A stretch of 5,287 nucleotides of DNA from an uncultured Collinsella sp. GTDB lineage: Bacteria; Actinomycetota; Coriobacteriia; Coriobacteriales; Coriobacteriaceae. Positions 1 to 5,049 of the stretch are shown here, piece after piece. Numbering within the stretch: the first letter of the stretch is position 1; the number at the start of each line of letters is the position of its first letter. The translations under genes and the position numbers were made by a program. Where the stretch lies: the NCBI GenBank assembly GCA_900547835.1, contig URIJ01000147.1:1-5287 (forward strand), given 5' to 3'. The notes beneath the pieces were generated by a model, which saw nothing but the letters and a program-made list of their open reading frames with translations, was not told where the DNA came from and searched no databases.

Positions 1-333
1 CTCGTGGGCGACATCCAGCAGGAGGTCGAGCCGCTCGAGATCGAGGTTGTCGAGGGCTTGGCGCTCATCGCTACCGTCGGCCGCAACCTGCGCGGTCGTG
101 CAGGTATCTCGGGCCATCTGTTTGGCATGCTCGGCCAGGCCGGCGTGAGCGTGCGTATGATTTCGCAGAGCTGCGACGAGATCAACATCATTATCGGTGT
201 CGAGGAGAAGGACTTCGACCTGGCGATTCGGACCATTTACCGTGCCTTTTCCGATAAAAACGGCATTGTGAAGGTCTCCGACTTGGAGGCTTCCGTGCCG
301 GTCGAGCCCGCCCTGGACGTGCTCCGCAAGTAG
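1..333 (+). CDS. lysC: Aspartate kinase, C-terminal part (5' end outside window)
   Basis: This frame is open from the first base and stops with TAG at 331-333, so 110 residues of the C-terminus are visible. Aspartate kinase phosphorylates L-aspartate in the cytoplasm, the committed step towards lysine, threonine, methionine and diaminopimelate. The visible part is a regulatory ACT domain. It starts at GLALIATVGRNLRGRAG, runs through the helix GHLFGMLGQAGVSV, and contains MISQSCDEINIIIGV, the counterpart of the family's 'mIsqgsSEinIsfvV' segment at the effector site and dimer interface. It ends with the 'AIRTIYRAF' helix usual in these enzymes. The catalytic kinase domain lies upstream, outside the window. 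The following gene encodes the next enzyme of the pathway, which supports the call. The feedback inhibitor (lysine, threonine or both) and the exact isozyme class cannot be told from this fragment. Confidence 0.93.
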   Translation, partial: LVGDIQQEVEPLEIEVVEGLALIATVGRNLRGRAGISGHLFGMLGQAGVSVRMISQSCDEINIIIGVEEKDFDLAIRTIYRAFSDKNGIVKVSDLEASVPVEPALDVLRK

Positions 334-405
334 CTGCCATCCCGGTGATTTTTGGGACATGTCTCATAAATCTACGGCGGGGCGTTTCGTTTCGGTTTCG
401 TTTCG

Positions 406-438
406 ACGGGGCGGGTTTCGTGTCCGCCCCGTTCTTGT
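406..438 (+). terminator. GC-rich hairpin after the aspartate kinase gene, possible intrinsic terminator
   Basis: ACGGGGCGG (406-414) pairs perfectly with CCGCCCCGT (424-432) around a 9-base loop, and TTCTTGT follows. The stem is strong but the T tract is poor. It lies about 70 bases after the aspartate kinase stop and could end or attenuate that transcript before asd. A TTTCG microrepeat (384-405) precedes it, together with a second GGGGCG stretch (378-383) that could compete for the same 3' arm. Confidence 0.45.
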
Positions 439-443
439 ATACA
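438..443 (+). promoter_or_regulatory. Possible -10 element (TATACA) for asd
   Basis: TATACA sits just after the hairpin in an AT-richer pocket, about 64 bases before the asd start codon. No convincing -35 hexamer is seen 16-18 bases upstream (TTTCGT at best). The call therefore rests on the -10 alone and on its position between a terminator-like hairpin and a gene with a strong ribosome binding site. Confidence 0.25.
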
Positions 444-506
444 CTGGCAACAATAATCAGCCTGCTCGGCGTGCGGGCAAAAGCCACAACCTTTAAAGGG
501 GGAAGC

Positions 507-1532
507 ATGAAACAGTACACGGTTGCTATTTTGGGCGCGACGGGAGCCGTGGGCACCCAGATGCTTGAGTGCCTCAACGAGCAGGAGTTTCCGGTCGGTA
601 AGCTAAAGCTGCTGGCGAGTGCGCGTTCCGCGGGCAAGACCGTTGAGTTCCGCGGCGAGCAGATCGTAATCGAAGAGGCTTGCCCCGAGGCCTTTGAGGG
701 CTGCGACATCGTACTCGGCGCTGCCGGCGACGATATCGCCAAGGAGCTGCTGCCCGAGGCCGTCAAGCGCGGCGCCGTCGTGGTCGACAACAGCCATGCT
801 TTCCGTATGGATCCCGAGGTGCCGCTGGTCGTGCCCGAGATCAATGCCGACGATATCAAGTGGCATCACGGCCTTATCGCCAACCCCAACTGCGCGACCA
901 TCATCGGCCTGGTTCCCACGTGGCCGCTGCATCAGCTTGCCGGCGTGAAGCGCATGATCGTCTCGACGTATCAGGCGGCTTCGGGTGCCGGTGCTCCCGG
1001 TATGGCCGAGCTCGAAGCGCAGCTTGCCGCCCTGGGCCGTGGCGAGGAGATTCCCGAGCCGCGCGCATTTGCCGCCCAGCTGGCGAGCAACCTGATTCCG
1101 CAGATTGGCGGCGTCAAGGAGGAGGGCTTTACCTCCGAGGAGATGAAGCTGCAAAACGAGGGCCGCAAGATCATGCATCTGCCCGAGCTGCGCGTGAACT
1201 GCACCTGCGTGCGCGTGCCCGTGCTGCGTTCGCACTCCGAGAGCATTACGCTCGAGTTTGAGCGCGATATTACGGTCGAGGAGGCCCGTGCTGCGCTGGC
1301 TGCCGCTCCCGGCGTCAAGCTGGTTGACGATATGGCTGCCGAGGATGCACACGACCGTTTCCCCATGCCGATGGATACGTCCGACCAGGACCTGATCTGG
1401 GTCGGTCGCGTGCGCCGCGACATCTCGAACCCCGAGGCTGCGCGCGGTATCACCTTCTGGTGCTGCGGCGACCAAATCCGTAAGGGCGCGGCAACCAACG
1501 CCGTCCAGATCGCTAAGCTGCTCTGCGAGTAG
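507..1532 (+). CDS. asd: Aspartate-semialdehyde dehydrogenase
   Basis: The enzyme reduces L-aspartyl-4-phosphate to L-aspartate 4-semialdehyde with NADPH in the cytoplasm, the second step of the aspartate pathway. The 341-residue product has the usual family length. The N-terminal nucleotide-binding motif is AILGATGAVG (7-16). The catalytic cysteine is C129 in NPNCATI. The STYQAASGAG segment (153-162) carries Q155, and EEMKLQNEGRKIM (211-223) matches the phosphate-binding and dimer region. VRVPVLRSHS (235-244) supplies the catalytic histidine H243. The C-terminus ends with the typical RKGAATNAVQIAKLL helix. ATG 507 is chosen because the homologous protein starts there and AAAGGGGG (495-502) lies 4 bases upstream. 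The frame is open back to 345, but residues before this ATG resemble nothing in the family. The gene follows aspartate kinase by 173 bases. Codon use is strongly GC-biased, consistent with good expression. Confidence 0.97.
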   Translation: MKQYTVAILGATGAVGTQMLECLNEQEFPVGKLKLLASARSAGKTVEFRGEQIVIEEACPEAFEGCDIVLGAAGDDIAKELLPEAVKRGAVVVDNSHAFRMDPEVPLVVPEINADDIKWHHGLIANPNCATIIGLVPTWPLHQLAGVKRMIVSTYQAASGAGAPGMAELEAQLAALGRGEEIPEPRAFAAQLASNLIPQIGGVKEEGFTSEEMKLQNEGRKIMHLPELRVNCTCVRVPVLRSHSESITLEFERDITVEEARAALAAAPGVKLVDDMAAEDAHDRFPMPMDTSDQDLIWVGRVRRDISNPEAARGITFWCCGDQIRKGAATNAVQIAKLLCE

Positions 1533-1540
1533 TGCGACCT

Positions 1541-1566
1541 GTCCGGCGGGGGCCGGGCTTAGTTTT
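1541..1566 (+). terminator. Terminator-like hairpin after asd
   Basis: GTCCGGC (1541-1547) pairs with GCCGGGC (1552-1558), six Watson-Crick pairs and one G-T, around a GGGG loop. TTAGTTTT follows, and the hairpin starts 8 bases after the asd stop codon. This fits an intrinsic terminator with an interrupted T tract. Most of it is also the outer part of the left arm of the larger palindrome, and the same hairpin sequence therefore occurs on the - strand near 1653-1676. Confidence 0.5.
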
Positions 1567-1674
1567 CAGAACGTCCTCGACCATGTGTGGCGCCTTGTCC
1601 TGCTCCTTCGGAGCCGCGGACAAGGCGCCACATTGGTCTGCGGAGTGTTCTGAAAACTAAGCCCGGCCCCCGCC
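1545..1674. repeat. 130-base near-perfect palindrome (long hairpin; MITE-like or extragenic element)
   Basis: The outer arms 1545-1572 and 1647-1674 are perfect 28-base reverse complements. An imperfect section follows (1573-1585 against 1633-1646). Inside it is a second perfect 15-base stem (1586-1600 against 1618-1632; TGTGGCGCCTTGTCC), capped by a small GCTCC/GGAGC hairpin (1602-1614). The whole element can fold into one rod of about 55-60 base pairs in RNA or cruciform DNA. It carries no open frame of its own worth calling. The arms end in GG/CC with no clear target-site duplication, so insertion by transposition is only a possibility. It could also serve as a bidirectional terminator or an RNase III substrate. 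Confidence 0.85.
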
Positions 1675-1676
1675 TG

Positions 1677-1783
1677 CGGTGACTCGGCTGCGAGCGGCCA
1701 GCGATGGGGCCGTTGTTGGTTGGGGCCGCTGGCCTGATGTGGGGGCGCGCGGCTGTTGCGGGCCCTGGTCCCGGTGGCGGCCT
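1677..1783. other. G-rich non-coding stretch between asd and ogt
   Basis: No credible gene is seen on either strand. Short open frames here give proline/arginine- or glycine-rich products without family features. An 8-base inverted repeat, GGCCAGCG (1696-1703) and CGCTGGCC (1727-1734), flanks a GT-rich loop. Otherwise the stretch holds scattered G runs with no promoter-like AT pocket. Confidence 0.5.
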
Positions 1784-1872
1784 CGGCGCTTTGCGCCTGC
1801 CGCCTTTGGGGACTGTGGGGCGCGGCCGGCAGCTGCGGCGCTGCGCGCCTGCTGCCTTGGGTGACTTTGGGG
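1784..1872 (+). repeat. Two imperfect direct copies with 52-base period, each with a small hairpin
   Basis: Bases 1784-1820 and 1836-1872 match at 31 of 37 positions by my count. Each copy starts with the dyad GGCGC-NNN-GCGCC (1785-1797 and 1837-1849), where the only differences fall in the 3-base loop. The dyad is followed by a CTGC-GCCTT-type segment, then GACT and a GGGG run. The second copy ends about 30 bases before the -10 element of ogt. Function is unknown. Confidence 0.7.
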
Positions 1873-1901
1873 TCGATTGGGGTTGTCTGCACAATTCGCG
1901 G

Positions 1902-1907
1902 TATTAT
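1902..1907 (+). promoter_or_regulatory. -10 element (TATTAT) of ogt
   Basis: TATTAT stands out in an otherwise GC-rich stretch, 28 bases before the ogt start codon, which implies a very short leader. Candidate -35 hexamers are poorly placed: TTGGGG (1877-1882) gives a 19-base spacer and TTGTCT (1883-1888) a 13-base spacer. This suggests a weak or activator-dependent promoter. Confidence 0.45.
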
Positions 1908-1934
1908 GTTGCGGAGTTTTGAAAGGAGCCGCTG

Positions 1935-2513
1935 GTGGTCACGACGACGTTTGCTTCGCCTTTGGGCGAAATCTTGCTTGCCGCTGATGGCCGCGGTCTG
2001 ACGGGGCTTTGGTTTGAGGGACAGGAGCATTTTGGCTCCACGCTTCTCAAAGAAGATCCTGAACATGTTGAAGGCGCCGATGCAGTTTCTGGTGCTGGCG
2101 GCATGTCGTCGGTGAGTCCTGCAAATGGTGCGGCGTCTTCGGTGCTTGAGCGTTCCTGGGCTTGGCTGAATGCTTATTTTGCAGGGCAGGAACCTCGGTT
2201 TACGCCGCCGTTGCATATGATCGGTACGGCGTTTCAGCGTGAAGTTTGGTACGAGCTGCTTTCCATTCCGCGCGGCGAGGTTGCCACGTATGGCGAGATC
2301 GCCCAGCGTGTTGCGGCTCGACATCGTGTACCGGGAAACGAGGCGCCCGTTGTGTCTCCCCGTGCCGTGGGGGCCGCGGTCGCGCGTAATCCCATTTCGA
2401 TTATTGTGCCGTGCCATCGCGTGGTTGCCGCCGATGGTTCGCTCAACGGATATGCCGGCGGCCTCGACCGCAAGGAGTGGCTGCTGCGGCTTGAGGGCGC
2501 GTACGAGGAGTAA
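1935..2513 (+). CDS. ogt: Methylated-DNA--[protein]-cysteine S-methyltransferase (Ogt type)
   Basis: This is a suicide repair protein that moves alkyl groups from O6-alkylguanine (and O4-alkylthymine) in DNA onto its own cysteine. The 192-residue product has an N-terminal ribonuclease-H-like domain (about 1-85: SPLGEILLAADGRGLTGLWF). The DNA-binding and catalytic domain follows, from GTAFQREVWYELLSIPRGEVATYGEIA (about 97-123). R143 in RAVGAAVARNP is the likely 'arginine finger'. The active site IIVPCHRVV places the acceptor at C160, with H161 beside it. NGYAGGLDRKEWLL (171-184) is the usual C-terminal signature. The start is GTG 1935, with GGAG at 1925-1928 six bases upstream and homology beginning at once. 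Residues about 40-70 form a long Ser/Ala/Gly/acidic linker. No N-terminal Ada-like regulatory domain is present. Codon use is more relaxed than in asd. Confidence 0.96.
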   Translation: MVTTTFASPLGEILLAADGRGLTGLWFEGQEHFGSTLLKEDPEHVEGADAVSGAGGMSSVSPANGAASSVLERSWAWLNAYFAGQEPRFTPPLHMIGTAFQREVWYELLSIPRGEVATYGEIAQRVAARHRVPGNEAPVVSPRAVGAAVARNPISIIVPCHRVVAADGSLNGYAGGLDRKEWLLRLEGAYEE

Positions 2514-2552
2514 CGCTCGAGCACTTTGCATAGCCAAGATGCCGTGAAAGAA

Positions 2553-2700
2553 CGGGACATGCTTTCCGAATGGAGGCTCAGACGGAAACTACGTCCCGGA
2601 ATTCCGTTTTAAAGCGGGATGCGCTTTCCGAATGGCGTTCCAAGCGGAAACCGTGTCCCGGAATACAGCCTCAGAGTGGGACGCCGTTTCCGGCTGAGAC
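2553..2700. repeat. 62-base-period array of inverted half-sites forming hairpins
   Basis: Forward half-sites start at 2553, 2615 and 2677, exactly 62 bases apart (CGGGACATGCTTTCCG, CGGGATGCGCTTTCCG, TGGGACGCCGTTTCCG). Reverse half-sites lie at 2583-2598 and 2645-2660 (CGGAAACTACGTCCCG, CGGAAACCGTGTCCCG). The two full units match at about 44 of 62 positions. Each forward/reverse pair folds into a 16-step stem with a 14-base loop starting AATGG. At step 8 a T-A pair in unit 1 is a C-G pair in unit 2, so pairing is kept while sequence changes. The array fills the gap between the convergent ogt and CLC genes. It could serve as a bidirectional terminator, a REP-like element or a protein-binding array. 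Confidence 0.85.
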
Positions 2701-2719
2701 CACCTGCCTGGACATCGAT

Positions 2720-2744
2720 CTACGCCCGCTCCTGCAGGGCGTAG
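2720..2744 (-). terminator. Hairpin overlapping the CLC stop codon
   Basis: CTACGCCC (2720-2727) and GGGCGTAG (2737-2744) are perfect 8-base reverse complements around a 9-base loop. The stem contains the stop codon of the - strand gene. No T tract follows on the - strand, so it is at best a weak or Rho-assisted terminator. Confidence 0.25.
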
Positions 2745-3970
2745 ATGGACTTATCCATGTTGAACAGGTAAGCCACAACGCAGACAATAATGAACATCGG
2801 CAAGTTACCAAAGCCGAAGACTTCGCAGCCAATAAGGATGGGTGCGAGCAGCGTATTGGTGGCGCTGCCAAAGACGGCTGCGTAGCCCAGTGAGGCGCAG
2901 AGCTCGACGGGCATGCCGAGAATCCCGGCGAGTACGACACCCAGGCTGGCTCCGATGGAGAACAACGGCGTCACCTCGCCACCCTGATATCCTGCGGCAA
3001 GCGTGGTAATGGTGAGTGCGAATTTGAGTGCCCAGTCCCAAGGTATGATGGCGACCTTGCCGTCACCGTCGAGCGCCGCGGATCTCAGATTGGTGCCAAG
3101 CCCGCAGTATCGACCCTGCCATAGTGCGAACAGAATCGCCGATAACGCGATGCCCATAACGGCGATGCGTGCATAGGGGTTGGGGAACAGCCGCGCCGCA
3201 AGTGTTTTGGCATGTGCAAGGCACCAGGCAAAGGCGCCGCCCACCATACCAAACGCGATGCCCAACAGTGCCAGCCGTCCAAGACCGGGGAGGTCGAGCG
3301 CATACGAGGCGGTAACGGCGACCTCGAACTTCTCGAGCCCCAGGGCGCCGGAGGTCATGCTTGCGGCAAGTGAAGCCGTAAGCGCGGGGAGCAACGCGCG
3401 GTATTCCATGCGTCCGGCGACCAGCACTTCGATAGCAAAGACCGTAGCAGCGAGCGGCGTTCGAAAGAGTCCGGCAAAGCCAGCGGCCATACCAATGAGC
3501 AAAAACGTGTTGCCGGGGTTTCGGAAAGGTAGACGCCTGCCGATCCAGTGCGAGACGGTTGCACCAATCTGCACGGCCACGCCCTCGCGCCCCGCACTGC
3601 CGCCAAAGAGGTGCGTCCCCCACGTGCTCAACATAATGAGCGGCACCAAACGCGGGGAGATGGCATCCTCGCGTCCGTGACCTACGTCAAATACCAGGCT
3701 CATGCCCCGATCGGTGCCTTTGCCCCAGGTGCGGTAGGCAAATACGATGGCCAAGCCCATGAGGGCGAGGAAGGGAAGGAGCAGTGCGATGTGTTCGTCG
3801 CGGAAGGCGCCGATTGCCAGAAGCACGCGTCCAAAGAGTGCGCAGATGGCGCCAACGATGATGCCGATAGGGATTCCGACGGCACCCATAAGCACGAGGC
3901 CGCTATAGGTGTTGAGCAAGCGTTTGATTCTGCTCGATGCGTTGCTTTCCGACATTTTGCTTTCCGACAC
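2720..3970 (-). CDS. CLC-family anion transporter, probable fluoride/proton antiporter (CLC-F type)
   Basis: The 416-residue membrane protein has roughly ten or more hydrophobic segments and no C-terminal CBS domains. GREGVAVQIG (127-136) carries the gating glutamate E129, with V131 where chloride CLCs usually have proline. The segment normally reading GSGIP is DRGMSLVF, placing M90 where chloride CLCs have the anion-binding serine; a methionine there is typical of fluoride-exporting CLC-F proteins. GYQGGEVTPLF (327-337) replaces the usual GxFxP loop and is another CLC-F hallmark, as is the ending SIYALQ. From family knowledge the likely role is exporting F- in exchange for protons. The start is GTG 3970 after a weak AGAGAG site; an in-frame ATG at 3955 is the alternative, since a 15-base duplication gives both. 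The gene has its own promoter and converges on ogt. EriC-like chloride transport is less likely. Confidence 0.9.
   Translation of the reverse strand: MSESKMSESNASSRIKRLLNTYSGLVLMGAVGIPIGIIVGAICALFGRVLLAIGAFRDEHIALLLPFLALMGLAIVFAYRTWGKGTDRGMSLVFDVGHGREDAISPRLVPLIMLSTWGTHLFGGSAGREGVAVQIGATVSHWIGRRLPFRNPGNTFLLIGMAAGFAGLFRTPLAATVFAIEVLVAGRMEYRALLPALTASLAASMTSGALGLEKFEVAVTASYALDLPGLGRLALLGIAFGMVGGAFAWCLAHAKTLAARLFPNPYARIAVMGIALSAILFALWQGRYCGLGTNLRSAALDGDGKVAIIPWDWALKFALTITTLAAGYQGGEVTPLFSIGASLGVVLAGILGMPVELCASLGYAAVFGSATNTLLAPILIGCEVFGFGNLPMFIIVCVVAYLFNMDKSIYALQERA
3942..3969 (-). repeat. Duplicated 13-mer at the CLC start region
   Basis: TTGCTTTCCGACA occurs at 3942-3954 and again at 3957-3969 (given as + strand), a 15-base period. 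In the protein it gives MSESK-MSESN. The outer copy carries a GTG start and the inner copy an ATG start, which makes the true start uncertain. Confidence 0.8.
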
Positions 3971-3985
3971 TTGCTCTCTTGATAG

Positions 3986-4027
3986 AAAAAGAGCTGGAGT
4001 TGCGCATCGTTGAGAGGCTTTCCAGCT
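3986..4027 (-). terminator. Terminator-like hairpin in the CLC leader (possible attenuator)
   Basis: On the - strand AGCTGGA (4027-4021) pairs with TCCAGCT (3998-3992) around a 22-base loop. C and then TTTTT (3990-3986) follow. This has the layout of an intrinsic terminator, yet it lies downstream of the strong CLC promoter and about 15 bases before the start codon, so it could limit read-through into the gene. No known riboswitch aptamer was recognised around it. Confidence 0.5.
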
Positions 4028-4040
4028 TTAGAGACATAAA

Positions 4041-4067
4041 ATTATAAGATACGATGACCTGCGTCAA
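4041..4067 (-). promoter_or_regulatory. Sigma-A-type promoter of the CLC gene
   Basis: On the - strand TTGACG (4067-4062) is followed after 15 bases by a perfect TATAAT (4046-4041). The spacer is shorter than ideal (16 if read as CTTGAC). Transcription would begin near 4034, giving a leader of about 65 bases that contains the terminator-like hairpin. Confidence 0.7.
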
Positions 4068-4119
4068 GGAAGCTGCCAGATGATCTTGGAGCGGCTGATT
4101 GCCTGGCCTAAAACCTGAT

Positions 4120-4140
4120 GCGCGGGACGGCGCTCCGCGC
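4120..4140 (-). terminator. Weak hairpin after the GyrI-like gene
   Basis: On the - strand GCGCGG (4140-4135), overlapping the last base of the stop codon, pairs with CCGCGC (4125-4120) around a 9-base loop. A short T run (TTTT) comes only after six more bases. It may separate the GyrI-like gene from the CLC gene, but as a terminator it is weak. Confidence 0.3.
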
Positions 4141-4778
4141 TATTCAGCGCGCTTGATAGGATGACGAACCACAGTCTTAAGTTTCTCCGACGCACACTTG
4201 CGTGGATCGGAAAGATAGATTTCGTGATGTAAACGGGTGTCTGAGAAGTCGGGGACATAGCCCTGCTCGGTCGCATATTCATGCATGGCGTCTACGGTTG
4301 CCGGCTCGCTGTCGTAGGGTCCGGTATGCATGCATTGAACGCAGAGACCCTCGTCAACTTTAAGCAGCTCGACGGCAGAAAAGTCCAGTTTCTTTTTGGC
4401 CGTGGCTTCCGCGACCGCCCAGTCAAAGTCATCCTGAGTGACGAAATCGGGCAGGCGGATGCACGAGATAAAGTTGAAATCGTCCTTGCGTACATAATCG
4501 ATGTCGCCGCTCGGGGAGTCTTGCCACCAGAAGCCCTCGAGCGGCGGTACCACAAAGTCGAAATAGCCCTCGATACTCCTTGAGCCTTTCTTTGACATCT
4601 TGACGGTATAGGCGATGCCGTAAAGCAGCGGCAGGGCATTTTGATACTCGCCACCTTCGGTATTTGGGTCGCCCTTTCCGCGAACGGCAACGTAGCTCAT
4701 AGGCGGGACAGTTATGATACTCGGCTTGCTTGCAGGTCTGTAGAGCTCCTTGCATTCCTTCTTAAAGTCGAACGCCAT
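4140..4778 (-). CDS. GyrI-like small-molecule-binding domain protein, SOS-box controlled
   Basis: The 212-residue soluble protein resembles stand-alone GyrI-like proteins (the COG4832-type group, from memory). It has two related halves of the SHS2/GyrI fold: SIITVPPMSYVAVRGKGDPN (20-39), and a second from about residue 133 with GLCVQCMHTGPYD (144-156). Conserved-looking pocket residues are in VVPPLEGFWWQ (76-86; E81, W84, W85) and HHEIYLSDPRK (184-194; E186, Y188). There is no DNA-binding helix-turn-helix, so it is not an AraC/MerR-type regulator. Family members bind drugs or other small ligands, and some GyrI-like proteins hydrolyse cyclopropane-bearing DNA alkylators; whether this one does is unknown. 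ATG 4778 is preceded by AAAGG at good spacing. A LexA box covers its promoter. It is divergent from an ABC transporter ATPase gene and lies 169 bases upstream of the CLC gene, which has a separate promoter. Confidence 0.9.
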   Translation of the reverse strand: MAFDFKKECKELYRPASKPSIITVPPMSYVAVRGKGDPNTEGGEYQNALPLLYGIAYTVKMSKKGSRSIEGYFDFVVPPLEGFWWQDSPSGDIDYVRKDDFNFISCIRLPDFVTQDDFDWAVAEATAKKKLDFSAVELLKVDEGLCVQCMHTGPYDSEPATVDAMHEYATEQGYVPDFSDTRLHHEIYLSDPRKCASEKLKTVVRHPIKRAE

Positions 4779-4819
4779 GTTGGCCGCCTTTCTGCGTATT
4801 GGCCTGCTTAGATAGCGGA

Positions 4820-4830
4820 ATCATATCATA
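4820..4830 (-). promoter_or_regulatory. -10 region of the GyrI-like gene
   Basis: On the - strand CTATGATATGAT gives two overlapping TATGAT hexamers (4830-4825 and 4825-4820). They lie about 45 bases before the start codon and directly next to the LexA box, which would cover the spacer/-35 area. No strong -35 hexamer is visible, as is common when an operator occupies that space. Confidence 0.55.
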
Positions 4831-4834
4831 GAAA

Positions 4835-4848
4835 CGAACAGCTGTTCG
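4835..4848. promoter_or_regulatory. LexA (SOS) box
   Basis: CGAACAGCTGTTCG is a perfect 14-base palindrome that fits the Gram-positive/actinobacterial LexA operator CGAAC-N4-GTTCG at every fixed position. It is centred about 63 bases upstream of the GyrI-like start codon and overlaps the -35/spacer side of its -10 region. LexA bound here would block that gene until DNA damage. The divergent ABC transporter gene starts about 200 bases away, too far for direct control to be assumed. Confidence 0.85.
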
Positions 4849-5010
4849 AATGATTTGGCTGACAGATTGAGATGCGTGCGTTGTGTTTGGCGGTCGGCCT
4901 GACCCCATCGATGATTTCTCTGCCTCCCCGGCGCCTCATCTATAGCTGCCGTTTCCCCATATAGAACCTGCCAAAATAAACCCGTCCCTTTTTAGTCGGT
5001 GCGAAATGGG

Positions 5011-5016
5011 TAATAC
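5011..5016 (+). promoter_or_regulatory. Possible -10 element (TAATAC) for the ABC transporter gene
   Basis: TAATACT lies in an AT-richer pocket 34-39 bases before the ATPase start codon. The sequence 16-17 bases upstream is T-rich (CTTTTTA, 4988-4994) but not a good -35. Short arms GTCGG (4995-4999) and CCGAC (5028-5032) flank the element and might form an operator, but they are too short to claim. Confidence 0.3.
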
Positions 5017-5049
5017 TAAAGAGTTATCCGACCAGATGGGAACCGATCG

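Noticed and set aside
345..506. Upstream extension of the asd frame (a longer start)
   Set aside because: The extra residues have no family similarity, the stretch contains the hairpin and promoter-like bases, and ATG 507 has a strong ribosome site.
1859..1884. G-quadruplex from GGG/GGGG runs upstream of ogt
   Set aside because: Only three close G runs occur; the fourth is too far away for a canonical motif.
2059..2072. LexA-like dyad inside ogt (GAACATGTTG)
   Set aside because: One arm lacks the GTTCG match and the outer bases do not fit; it lies within coding sequence.
1566..2537. Long open frame on the - strand antisense to ogt
   Set aside because: It is the shadow of a GC-rich coding strand. 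The product is Arg/Pro-rich with no recognisable domain, and it runs through the 130-base palindrome.
2553..2700. CRISPR array
   Set aside because: Only two and a partial unit are present, units agree at only about 70 %, the inter-hairpin stretches share bases, and no cas genes are near.
3180..3982. Open frames on the + strand antisense to the CLC gene
   Set aside because: They lie opposite a clear CLC coding sequence, have no ribosome sites worth noting and give no family signal.
3971..4139. Fluoride riboswitch in front of the CLC gene
   Set aside because: Looked for the GGCGAUGG...CGCC and UGAUG elements on the - strand. Only a fragment (AACGATGCGC) is present, so no call.
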